This document shows positions 57,705-64,000 of a stretch of DNA of 64,000 bases, in pieces (position 1 is the stretch's first letter; the number at the start of each line of letters is the position of its first letter). The stretch comes from Actinomycetes bacterium (GTDB taxonomy: Bacteria; Actinomycetota; Acidimicrobiia; Acidimicrobiales; Palsa-688). The stretch spans positions 1 to 64,000 of the forward strand of contig JAJZIY010000003.1 of assembly GCA_021828475.1 (NCBI GenBank). Direction: 5' to 3'. A model generated the notes under the pieces. The model did no database searches and had not been told where the DNA came from. It was given only the letters and a program-made list of their open reading frames with translations. The position numbers were made by a program, and so were the translations under genes.

Positions 57705-58253
57705 ATGGAGGGTGACGCCTACCTGTGCCCCGGCTGCTCCGGCCAACTGCTGTCCAGCCCCCTGGAGGGCCGCCGCCAGTACCTGTGCCAGAGCTGCGGC
57801 GGGCATGTCCTGATGATCGCCGTCCTGCGGGCACTGTCGCCCGATACGGCGAAGCTGGTCTGGTTCGAGGATCCGCAGGACGGGCCCTCCGACCTCCGGT
57901 GCCCTTTCTGCAAGCGGCCGATGCAGGACAAGGCGGTTGCAACAGGTACGGCCGCCGTCTGCAAGCTGTGCGAGGCGGTCTGGCTCGACAAACAGGCGGC
58001 TGCGCAGGTCGAGGTCAAGAAGATGACCGACTCGACCAGCCTGACGTCGGCAACCCAGCGCTGCCCTCAGTGCGGCGCTCCGGTGCAAACGACCTCTGAC
58101 GAGAAGTGCGCGTACTGCGGGGCGGCCCTGCAGACCCCCACCAAGGTCGTGGTCATCACCTCACCCGAGGACGAAGCCACAGGACGCCCGTACCGCCAGG
58201 CCGGCGGCATCCTCGGTGCGCTGGTGGACGGCGTCCTCAACTGGCCGCTCTGA
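57705..58253 (+). CDS. Multi-zinc-ribbon protein
   Basis: A 182-residue protein with three zinc-ribbon-like modules: CPGC with CQSCGG (residues 8-35), CPFC with CKLCEAVWLD (TFIIB-type zinc domain, about 65-95) and CPQCG with CAYCG (about 125-145). The end is ILGALVDGVLNWPL. It may bind nucleic acid or protein partners. I do not recognise a named family beyond the zinc ribbons. ATG 57705 is chosen because the first CxxC follows at once. It diverges from the M48 gene. Confidence 0.7.
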   Translation: MEGDAYLCPGCSGQLLSSPLEGRRQYLCQSCGGHVLMIAVLRALSPDTAKLVWFEDPQDGPSDLRCPFCKRPMQDKAVATGTAAVCKLCEAVWLDKQAAAQVEVKKMTDSTSLTSATQRCPQCGAPVQTTSDEKCAYCGAALQTPTKVVVITSPEDEATGRPYRQAGGILGALVDGVLNWPL

Positions 58254-58280
58254 AGCACGGCGCCGACGGGGCGCTGGTCC

Positions 58281-59282
58281 TCAGGGGGCGACATGGGTCT
58301 TTATGCCCTCGCCCGCACGCACACGGGCCAGCGCCTCGCCGAAGCGCTCCAGCGCCAGCGGGGCCGAGAGCATGGGGCCGACGTCGACAGCGCCCCGGGC
58401 CAGCAGGTCGACCGCTGGGCCGAAGCTGTGGAGGACGGCCATCGAGCCGAGGACGACGATCTCGTCGTTGTAGATCCTGAACGGCGACAGGGCGAGCGTC
58501 GCCGCTGCCGGCGCCACTCCGAAGACCATCAGGCGCCCGCCCCGGTCGAGCCGGTCCGGGAGCGCCTGGAGGACAGCCGCCACCCCGGTGGCATCAACGG
58601 CGATGTCGAACACTTCGCCGTCGAGGTCCTCGACCGAGGCGGCAGTCGCCCCTGCGCCCAGACGCTTAGCCGTCTCGAGCCTGGCAGCGGACCGGTCGAC
58701 CACGACGACCTCCGCCGCCCCCGCTCTCACAAGCAGCTGTTGGAGCAGCAGGCCCATTGTCCCGGCTCCGCTCAACAGCACCCTGTCACCCATCACCGGG
58801 CCGAGGCGGTCGAGGCCGTGGACAGCGCACGAGAGGGGCTCCACCATGGCGCCCTCCTGGGCTGTCACGCCCTCCGGGAGTCGGTGGACGTTGGCGGCGG
58901 GCACGCTCACGTACTCCGCGAACGCACCGGCGACAGTGTCCCCCGTCGCGCCCCAGTTCTCGCACAGGTTTCCCCGGCCCACCCGGCAGAAGCGGCAACG
59001 ACCGCAGAAGAGCGAGGGGTCGACCGCTACCATGAGCCCCTCCTGGAGCCATCCAGGGTGCTCGCCCGCCCGGCTGCCGAGGGCGACGACCTCCCCGGCG
59101 AACTCGTGACCCGGTGTGATCGGGTAGGGGGTCGGTGGGAACTCCCCGTCGACGATGTGCACGTCCGTCCCGCAGACACCGCAGCACCCGACCTTTACCA
59201 GGACCTCGTCGGGGCCGGGAGCCGGGTCGTCCAACTCCTCCAGGCCGAACTCACCAGGTCTGCTCACAACGATGGCCCACAT
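58281..59282 (-). CDS. Zinc-dependent medium-chain alcohol/sugar dehydrogenase
   Basis: A 333-residue protein of the sorbitol/threonine dehydrogenase group. Catalytic zinc ligands are in GVCGTDVH, GHEFAGEV and the later Glu; the structural zinc lobe is CGRCRFCRVGRGNLCEN; the NAD(P) loop is SGAGTMGLLLQQL. It oxidises a polyol or secondary alcohol; the substrate is not predictable. ATG 59282 follows CAGAAT by 6 nt and reads MWAIVVSRPGEFGLEE. Its start region overlaps the 5' flank of the divergent sigma-factor gene. Confidence 0.86.
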   Translation of the reverse strand: MWAIVVSRPGEFGLEELDDPAPGPDEVLVKVGCCGVCGTDVHIVDGEFPPTPYPITPGHEFAGEVVALGSRAGEHPGWLQEGLMVAVDPSLFCGRCRFCRVGRGNLCENWGATGDTVAGAFAEYVSVPAANVHRLPEGVTAQEGAMVEPLSCAVHGLDRLGPVMGDRVLLSGAGTMGLLLQQLLVRAGAAEVVVVDRSAARLETAKRLGAGATAASVEDLDGEVFDIAVDATGVAAVLQALPDRLDRGGRLMVFGVAPAAATLALSPFRIYNDEIVVLGSMAVLHSFGPAVDLLARGAVDVGPMLSAPLALERFGEALARVRAGEGIKTHVAP

Positions 59283-59319
59283 GGCGACATTCTGCCCTAC
59301 TTCCGGCCAGACTGTGGCC

Positions 59320-59940
59320 GTGGGCGATGCGTCATCCGCCGCCGGCGGCAGCTCCGTACACCCGGCTGTGACAACCGAGCCCACCACGGCCAGTGACGCC
59401 AACCTGGCCATGGCCGTCGCCCGCTGGCACGAACCTGCGCTGGCCGAGATCTACCGGCGCCATTCGGGCGCTGTCTTCGGCCTGGCGAGAAGGTTGCTGT
59501 TCGACCCCGCACTGGCCGAGGAGGTGACCCAGGAGGTGTTCGTGCGCTTCTGGCGCGAGCCCGAGCGCTACGACCCCGGCCGTGGCACGCTGCGTACTTT
59601 TCTCATGTCCGTGGCGCACGGCCGGGCCATCGACATCCTCCGGTCGGAGACGAGCAGGCGTGCCCGCGAACAGCGGGCGTCGGCCGTGGCCGAGGCCGGC
59701 TACGACCTCGAGCAGGAGGTCTCCGACTTCGCCACCGCCGAGCGCGTGCGCAAAGCGGTCGCCAAATTGCCGGACGGAGAGCGGCGGGCTATCGAGCTGG
59801 CCTATTTCGGCGGCCACAGCTACCGCGAGGTCGCCGTGCTGCAAAATGAGCCCGAGGGCACCGTGAAGAGCCGTATCCGCTCGGGGTTGAAACGAATGCA
59901 GCGTGAGCTCAGCACCCTGGCACAGGGGGCGGACAGATGA
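59320..59940 (+). CDS. ECF-type RNA polymerase sigma factor (SigK-like)
   Basis: About 206 residues. Sigma-2: EIYRRHSGAVFGLARRLL, LAEEVTQEVFVRFWREPERYD, LMSVAHGRAIDILR. Sigma-4: RKAVAKLPDGERRAIELAYFGG, SYREVAVLQNEPEGTVKSRIRSGL. It directs RNA polymerase to a small regulon and is held by the anti-sigma factor encoded next (4-bp overlap ATGA). The start is uncertain: GTG 59320 and GTG 59314 are close; ATG 59281 would overlap the divergent dehydrogenase start. The conserved region begins about 25 residues in. Confidence 0.84.
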   Translation: MGDASSAAGGSSVHPAVTTEPTTASDANLAMAVARWHEPALAEIYRRHSGAVFGLARRLLFDPALAEEVTQEVFVRFWREPERYDPGRGTLRTFLMSVAHGRAIDILRSETSRRAREQRASAVAEAGYDLEQEVSDFATAERVRKAVAKLPDGERRAIELAYFGGHSYREVAVLQNEPEGTVKSRIRSGLKRMQRELSTLAQGADR

Positions 59941-60782
59941 TCCACGACGAGGTGGAGCAGCTGCTCGGCGCCTACGCGCTGCATGCCACGGACGACCGGG
60001 AGACCAGGGCGGTCGAGGCCCACCTGGCCGAGTGCCCTCGCTGCCGCGCCGAGGTCGATGCCCACGAGGAGACCGCCGCCATGCTCGCCACGTCGGCGGG
60101 AGAGCCGCCTCCCGGGCTGTGGGACAAGATCGCCGCCTCAATCGAGGCGCCCCCCGGGTGGGCGGGCCCGACCGTGCTGCCCCCCGTCCTCCCGGCCACC
60201 GGCGGGGGCCCGGTCCCCCCCGGCACCGGCCCAGACGGTCGCAACGAAGACCCTTCGGTCGCCGTGCCACTCGTGAGCGGACGGCGCCGGGGCTCCCGTG
60301 GCGGTTTCGCCTGGGGCCTCGTCGCGGCTGCAGCCGCTGCCGCCGCCATCTTCCTCGGCGTCCAGGTCTCGCAGTTGCGCTCCGATGTCACCCAGGTGAG
60401 GGCGGCGATGGCGAGGCAGGGGCTCGGCCTGCTGGCGGCCCAGGCACAAGCGGGGCCGCACCGCACGCTGACGCTTGGCAGCACCGCTCACGGCGCCGTA
60501 GCGACTGTCGTCGTCCCGGTCGGCAGCGAGGACGCCTACTGGGTGGGTTCCACACTGTCCACACTGGCATCCTCACGCACCTACCAGCTGTGGGGGCTGG
60601 TGCGGGGAAAGCCCGTGTCACTCGGGGTCATGGGGCCCGACCCGAGGGCGGTCAGCATGTTCCGACTGGAACCGGACGTGACCAAGTTGATGGTGACCGC
60701 CGAACCTCGGGGAGGCACCAGTCTCCCCACGACGGCGGTGCTCGCAGTAGGCGACGTCGGTCCCGGGCACCCGGTGAGCTGA
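59937..60782 (+). CDS. Zinc-finger anti-sigma factor (RskA-like)
   Basis: A 281-residue protein. The N-terminal anti-sigma domain has VEAHLAECPRCRAEV with the H-x3-C-x2-C zinc site. A Pro/Gly linker follows, then one membrane helix (GLVAAAAAAAAIFLGVQV, about 125-143) and an extracytoplasmic RskA domain (RTYQLWGLVRGKPVSLGVMG). It would bind the sigma factor at the membrane and release it on a redox or envelope signal by regulated cleavage. Translationally coupled to the sigma gene. Confidence 0.86.
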   Translation: MIHDEVEQLLGAYALHATDDRETRAVEAHLAECPRCRAEVDAHEETAAMLATSAGEPPPGLWDKIAASIEAPPGWAGPTVLPPVLPATGGGPVPPGTGPDGRNEDPSVAVPLVSGRRRGSRGGFAWGLVAAAAAAAAIFLGVQVSQLRSDVTQVRAAMARQGLGLLAAQAQAGPHRTLTLGSTAHGAVATVVVPVGSEDAYWVGSTLSTLASSRTYQLWGLVRGKPVSLGVMGPDPRAVSMFRLEPDVTKLMVTAEPRGGTSLPTTAVLAVGDVGPGHPVS

Positions 60783-60806
60783 CGCGCCGCTCTGGCGTCC
60801 GAGCAC

Positions 60807-60840
60807 TGGCGCCCGGTACCTGGCGCCCGGTACCTGGTAC
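60807..60840. repeat. 14-bp tandem repeat after the anti-sigma gene
   Basis: TGGCGCCCGGTACC occurs twice in tandem (60807-60820, 60821-60834), and TGGTAC follows as a degenerate third start. It lies between two convergent genes. The repeat contains internal dyad symmetry and might add to transcription termination, but slippage is the simplest view. Confidence 0.7.
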
Positions 60841-61067
60841 TACAGAGCCGGAGGCCTGCGGCTGGAGACCACGGCCACGACCATCGCCACGATCCAACCG
60901 AGGAAGCTCCAACCGAGGAGCAGGTCGATGACGAACACCGTGCCGGTGCGGGTCGAGCGCCGCGCCGAGGCAACGATGGTGGGAAGGAAGTAGAGGGCCA
61001 GGCTCACCACGAAGCCCAGGACCGAGAGCAACCACCCGAAGAGCCCCACCGGGTTTAGCAGGTGCAC
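60840..61067 (-). CDS. Small membrane protein of the superinfection-immunity (Imm) type
   Basis: A 75-residue protein with two helices: VGLFGWLLSVLGFVVSLALY, then FLPTIVASARRSTRTGTVFV and DLLLGWSFLGWIVAMVVAV. The PTIVA and LLLGWxxxGWIVA patterns match the Imm_superinfect family, named after the T4 immunity protein but widespread in bacterial genomes without phages. A defence role is not implied here. GTG 61067 is 7 nt from TACCCT on the minus strand, with no Shine-Dalgarno sequence. Confidence 0.75.
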   Translation of the reverse strand: MHLLNPVGLFGWLLSVLGFVVSLALYFLPTIVASARRSTRTGTVFVIDLLLGWSFLGWIVAMVVAVVSSRRPPAL

Positions 61068-61100
61068 GCGCGCCAGGGTACTACCGCTACGGTCTGGGTC
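61068..61100. promoter_or_regulatory. 33-bp divergent promoter region with two leaderless-type boxes
   Basis: TACCCT on the minus strand (61075-61080) lies 7 nt from the immunity-like GTG. TACGGT on the plus strand (61088-61093) lies 7 nt from the methyltransferase GTG. The gap is too short for ribosome sites, so both genes should be leaderless with GTG starts. Confidence 0.55.
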
Positions 61101-61886
61101 GTGAACGGCGGCGCCATCTCGAGACGCAGCCTGGCCAGGCTCCTGGCCCGCTCGGGGTTCGTGGCTGCCAACGAGGAGGCTGCGGAACTGCTGCGTGCCG
61201 CTGCCGGTGACGGCGTGCTCCTGCGCCAGATGCTCGAGCGGCGCCTGACAGGCGAGCCGCTGCCCTGGGTGACGGGCAGCACGACCTTCGCCGGGATCAC
61301 CCTGCGCGTGTGCCCGGGCGTGTACGTACCCCGGTGGCAGACCGGGCCACTCGCCCTGGCGGCAGCCGCCCTGCTGCCCACGCGAGGCACCGGCGTGGAC
61401 CTGTGCACCGGTTCGGGAGCGGTCGCAGCAGTGATGCGCAGGCACCGCCCGCAAGCCCGGGTGCTGGCAACGGAGTCGGACCAGGCCGCCTGCGCCTGCG
61501 CCCGGGCCAACGGCTTCGACATCGAGGTGTACGAGGGCGACCTCGACGAGCCGCTGCCGGCGGAGCTGAGGGGCCGCGTCGACGTTGTCGCCGTGGTCGC
61601 CCCGTACGTCCCGAGCCGGGAAATCCAGTTCCTGCCCCGTGACGTGCGGCTCTACGAACCTCACGCTGCCCTCGACGGAGGTGAGGACGGCCTGTGCGTC
61701 CTACGGAGGGCGGTCGATGCCGCCGGGAGGCTCCTCGCTCCGGGCGGGCATTTCCTGACCGAGCTCGGGGGGACGCAGGACGACATGCTGGCGACCGGGC
61801 TGGCACGAGCCGGCCTGGAGGTCGTCGACCGGCTGGTCGACGACGAGGGTGACCTGAGAGGCCTGGTCACCCGCAAGGCGCTGTGA
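61101..61886 (+). CDS. PrmC-related class I methyltransferase with altered NPPY motif
   Basis: A 261-residue protein. An N-terminal helical domain (RSLARLLARSGFVAANEEAA, then LLRQMLERRLTGEPLPWVTG) is as in PrmC/HemK. The AdoMet loop is VDLCTGSGAVAAVMRRH. The catalytic NPPY of PrmC reads VVAPYVP here; the following LPRDVRLYEPHAALDGGEDG is family-typical. This matches the PrmC-related group annotated as putative protein glutamine N5-methyltransferases rather than the release-factor enzyme. GTG 61101 lies 7 nt from TACGGT. The loss of Asn suggests a different substrate or reduced amino-group transfer. Confidence 0.8.
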   Translation: MNGGAISRRSLARLLARSGFVAANEEAAELLRAAAGDGVLLRQMLERRLTGEPLPWVTGSTTFAGITLRVCPGVYVPRWQTGPLALAAAALLPTRGTGVDLCTGSGAVAAVMRRHRPQARVLATESDQAACACARANGFDIEVYEGDLDEPLPAELRGRVDVVAVVAPYVPSREIQFLPRDVRLYEPHAALDGGEDGLCVLRRAVDAAGRLLAPGGHFLTELGGTQDDMLATGLARAGLEVVDRLVDDEGDLRGLVTRKAL

Positions 61887-61930
61887 CCCAGACGCGCAGC
61901 AGGCGCTGTGACCCAGACGCGCAGCAGGCG
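61881..61930. repeat. 25-bp direct repeat at the end of the methyltransferase gene
   Basis: The 25 bp at 61881-61905, which include the last sense codon and stop of the gene, are repeated exactly at 61906-61930. The second copy leads straight into the hairpin at 61924-61953. A tandem duplication of the gene end is the likely origin. Confidence 0.85.
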
Positions 61931-61953
61931 CTGCCCGGGAAGGCAGCGCCTGC
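61924..61953. terminator. Strong hairpin between two convergent genes
   Basis: A 12-bp perfect stem, GCAGGCGCTGCC (61924-61935) against GGCAGCGCCTGC (61942-61953), with a 6-nt loop. It lies between the convergent methyltransferase and secreted-repeat genes and could serve both directions. There is no T-run, as is common in high-G+C actinobacteria. Confidence 0.65.
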
Positions 61954-61979
61954 GTGCGGCTCTTCTTGGCCGGCGGGAC

Positions 61980-63362
61980 CTATCCGGCCACTCCGGGGAG
62001 GGTCTGGAACCAGAGGAACAGGTTGGTCGGGATGTCGGGCGTGACGCCGCTGTCCTTCTGCTCCTGGAGGATGCGGACGGCCTGGAGATCCTTGGCCTTC
62101 ACGATCTCGTTCCACGCCTTGTGGTTGGTAACGCCCACTACCACTACGGGCCACCACTCCGGCAGGTCGTTGTTGCGGGTGTTCAGGATGTGGTCGTGAG
62201 CCGGGACGGGGACGTCCCGCAGCTTGGCCGCCGGCACTCCCAGAGCCGAAGCCAGGCGGGAGAGGTCGATCGTCATCGGGTGGTCGACACAACCCGTGAC
62301 GGGGCACTGAGTGGGCGGGGTGGGGCTGAAGAGCGGCACCGGTACCCACAGCGGGTCCGTGTGGCTCGCCGACGAGACGCCCGGCGGGACGCTCTTGTAC
62401 TTGGCCCCTGCCTCGCAACCACTCGGCGCCGCTGCGCTCACCGACTTGTCGCACCAGTACGGTTCGGTATAAAGGGCGTCGATGGTGGACCCGGCGTAGA
62501 AGTCCTTTGTCAAGCCTATGTTCTGGCACTGGCCGACCATCGTGTAGTTGGGGCAGTCGGACACCAGGTTGTCGATGGCGGTGCCTACGTTGTCTGCCCC
62601 CTTGGTGACCGGGGCCGCCGTACCCGCCGGGGCCGCCGTCGTGTTGACGCCGACGTTCGTGGTCAACTGGCCGGGAAGGACCTGGAAGAAGAGATAGGCG
62701 TTGGTGGGGATGTCACCCGTCACCCCACTACCCGGTGTCGCCTGCAATTTCTGGACCTCGGCGTAGGACTTCGCCGCGGTGATCCGGCCCCACGAGCCCG
62801 GGTTGGTCACGCCGACCACCACCACGTCCCACCAAGTGGGGGCTCCGTTGGCGCGGGTGGTGACTATGTGGTCGTGGCCAGGGAGCATCACGTTCTTCAA
62901 GGCGCCGGCCGGCTGGCCGAGGGCCGACGAGAGCCGGGAGAGGTCGATGTGCATGGGATGGTCTATGCAGCCCGGCGTGGGCGGGCACTGCAGGTAGCCC
63001 GGCGCCGGGGAGAAGAGGGGCACCGGTATGTAAAGCGGCTGGACGTCCTTGGAAGAAGCGACGCCCGCAGGCAACTTGTTGGCCGCCGCACCCGCCTCAC
63101 AGCCGCCCGGTGCCCCTGAGCTCACGGTGGTGTCGCAGAAACCCGGCTGGGAGTATAGGAAGAGCACGTTTTCGCCGTTGTAGTAGCCCTGCGTGGTCCC
63201 GACGTAACCACATGTGGGCGCATTGGTCTCACATGCCGCCTCGAGCGGCATGTGGGTGGCGACAGCACTGGCTGAGGCTGGCGCAGCCCCGCCGGTCAGC
63301 AGGCCGGCGGCCATCATGGCCCCGGCCGCAATGGCCCCCCCGATCGCCGTCCGTTCTTTCAT
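61980..63362 (-). CDS. Secreted protein of two homologous repeats, unrecognised family
   Basis: A 460-residue exported protein; the signal peptide ends near residue 33 (PASASA). Two repeats of about 183 residues (about 49-231 and 275-457) are joined by a Thr/Ala-rich linker. Both copies share GCEAGA, VPVPLFSP, a CxxCxDHPMxIDLSRL-type segment, HDHI, WWxVVVVGVTN and SGVTxDIPTN. The DHP and HDH histidines (H135, H163, H165; H361, H389, H391) recur in both and could bind metal. Paired cysteines suggest disulfides. The ATG follows AAAGGAG by 7 nt. I do not recognise the fold. Confidence 0.72.
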   Translation of the reverse strand: MKERTAIGGAIAAGAMMAAGLLTGGAAPASASAVATHMPLEAACETNAPTCGYVGTTQGYYNGENVLFLYSQPGFCDTTVSSGAPGGCEAGAAANKLPAGVASSKDVQPLYIPVPLFSPAPGYLQCPPTPGCIDHPMHIDLSRLSSALGQPAGALKNVMLPGHDHIVTTRANGAPTWWDVVVVGVTNPGSWGRITAAKSYAEVQKLQATPGSGVTGDIPTNAYLFFQVLPGQLTTNVGVNTTAAPAGTAAPVTKGADNVGTAIDNLVSDCPNYTMVGQCQNIGLTKDFYAGSTIDALYTEPYWCDKSVSAAAPSGCEAGAKYKSVPPGVSSASHTDPLWVPVPLFSPTPPTQCPVTGCVDHPMTIDLSRLASALGVPAAKLRDVPVPAHDHILNTRNNDLPEWWPVVVVGVTNHKAWNEIVKAKDLQAVRILQEQKDSGVTPDIPTNLFLWFQTLPGVAG

Positions 63363-63454
63363 AGCTGTCTCCTTTGCCTTTTGGGTGGACTTGCACCGTG
63401 GTTCCGGAGCCGGTCGCCGGTACGGATGGACAAGATGGGGAATTTCGTCCCGGC

Positions 63455-64000
63455 TCAGGCCGCGCCCGGGCGGCGAGAGGCTGTGGCGCCGAGGAGCAGG
63501 GCCAGCAGGGCCAGCAGCGGGCCGGAGTTGGGGTCTGTCGCCGACCCCGACCACAGGCCACCCAAGCCCTCGCCGAAAAGCCACACCACCGCGCCGAGGA
63601 GGGCGCCCACGATCGCAGCGCCACGCCGCCACCTCGGCGGCGCGAACGCACCGACGGCCAGCACCAGCTCCAGTCCCACCAGCGCCAGGCCCGGGCCACT
63701 GCTCGACGACATGAGGTGCCAGAAGGCGTGGTCGGCCCCGCTCAGGATGCTCGGCGTCACGGCGTAGGCCTGCTCTGCTGTGACCCCCTGAGACGAGGGG
63801 ACGTACTGCGCACCGGCGAGCGCGAGCACTGCCCCCGTCGCCCAGGCGCCTGCCCACGACACTGCGCTGCACATGCGGGCTGCCTGCTGTCGCCCGGCCG
63901 TCGCGCAGAGCAGCGCCGCCGCCGCCAGCAGGTAGAGCACGACGGCGCCAGGCGCCCCCGTGAGCATGTTGGCACCCCCCGAGGCGATCCCACCCAGGCC
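63455..64000 (-). CDS. Multi-pass membrane protein, 5' end outside window
   Basis: The frame is open to the window end; 181 codons are visible. There are four to five hydrophobic segments. GLGGIASGGANMLTGAPGAVVLY at the visible start (given here as two parts: GLGGIASGG and NMLTGAPGAVVLY) resembles FGEGLGGLWSG, then TDPNSGPLLALLAL near the C-terminus, so the protein has an internal duplication. An ATG at 63967 lies inside the first of these matching segments, so the true start is almost certainly beyond the window. I know this layout from actinobacterial membrane proteins of unknown function. No signal for a specific role. Confidence 0.62.
   Translation of the reverse strand, partial: GLGGIASGGANMLTGAPGAVVLYLLAAAALLCATAGRQQAARMCSAVSWAGAWATGAVLALAGAQYVPSSQGVTAEQAYAVTPSILSGADHAFWHLMSSSSGPGLALVGLELVLAVGAFAPPRWRRGAAIVGALLGAVVWLFGEGLGGLWSGSATDPNSGPLLALLALLLGATASRRPGAA

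Noticed and set aside
60840-61067. Reading the immunity-like gene as evidence of a phage or defence island
   Set aside because: The family is common as a housekeeping-like small membrane protein, and no phage or defence genes are near.
63455-63967. Membrane protein starting at ATG 63967
   Set aside because: The open frame and a segment matching its own C-terminal repeat continue to the window edge, so this ATG is probably internal.
1-64000. tRNA, rRNA, CRISPR arrays and insertion sequences
   Set aside because: No spaced identical repeats, transposase motifs, terminal inverted repeats or recognisable RNA gene cores were seen; short tandem repeats found are local. A tRNAscan/Rfam run would be decisive for small RNAs.

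Overview
The window is about 70% G+C and gene-dense, with many 1-4 base start/stop overlaps and GTG or TTG starts. It looks like the chromosome of a high-G+C actinobacterium. A complete System I cytochrome c maturation operon is uncommon in the best-known actinobacterial orders. Together with paired PilZ proteins, a SufR-type regulator beside an Mrp ATPase, a type II fatty acid cluster and a ceoBC-like potassium locus, it suggests an Acidimicrobiia-like lineage; that placement is inference. I see no rRNA, tRNA, CRISPR array, insertion sequence or phage block.

Layout. 1-8878: divergent amino-sugar locus. On the minus strand are a solute-binding protein, an ABC permease in which both membrane subunits are fused, and an RraA-family protein cut by the window edge. 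On the plus strand are a SIS-domain isomerase/deaminase, a ROK kinase, NagA and a GatZ/KbaZ-like protein. A perfect 12-bp DasR-type operator lies between the two arms. 8914-10318: molybdopterin oxidoreductase with a cytochrome b partner. 10454-12103: Mrp diverging from a SufR-like Fe-S regulator. 12122-15319: two PilZ proteins and two zinc-ribbon AIM24 proteins. 15413-16396: solitary cytosine-5 DNA methyltransferase. 16409-23128: ccmA-B-C-D-E-F-G-H in one minus-strand operon. 23181-28962: secreted G1-type peptidase, conserved hypothetical, diguanylate cyclase, glycosyltransferase, peroxiredoxin and a CAP-like secreted protein. 29375-30996: NfeD-slipin pair. 31076-37101: cysS and valS diverging across 21 bp, then a bifunctional-nuclease protein, ComF-like protein and inorganic pyrophosphatase. 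37194-39459: acpP diverging from fabI-fabG-fabZ. 39528-43634: response regulator with a degenerate receiver, pstB, pstC and pstA, with PHO-box-like 11-nt direct repeats before the regulator, pstB and pstC; no pstS is present. 43725-55647: potassium superlocus with two TrkA/RCK proteins, a KdpD split into two distant genes around kdpE-kdpF-kdpA-kdpB-kdpC, and a divergent KimA-like permease fused to a C-terminal OB-fold. 55695-64000: DUF1028 protein, M48 protease, zinc-ribbon protein, medium-chain dehydrogenase, ECF sigma/anti-sigma pair, a small immunity-like membrane protein diverging from a PrmC-related methyltransferase, a secreted two-repeat protein of unrecognised family, and a membrane protein cut by the window end.

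Recurring theme. At least eleven genes that head transcription units have a TANNNT hexamer 6-8 nt before ATG or GTG and no Shine-Dalgarno sequence, as expected for leaderless mRNA. Genes inside operons, and some exported-protein genes, have good Shine-Dalgarno sites instead. Four divergent gene pairs have such boxes facing both ways; in cysS/valS one 7-bp element (TACCGTA) can serve both strands.

Main candidates for something new: the KimA/OB-fold fusion, the split KdpD inside the potassium locus, the fused DasB-DasC-like permease with its operator, the degenerate-receiver regulator with phased PHO boxes, the secreted duplicated protein with DHP and HDH motifs, and the paired zinc-ribbon AIM24 proteins.
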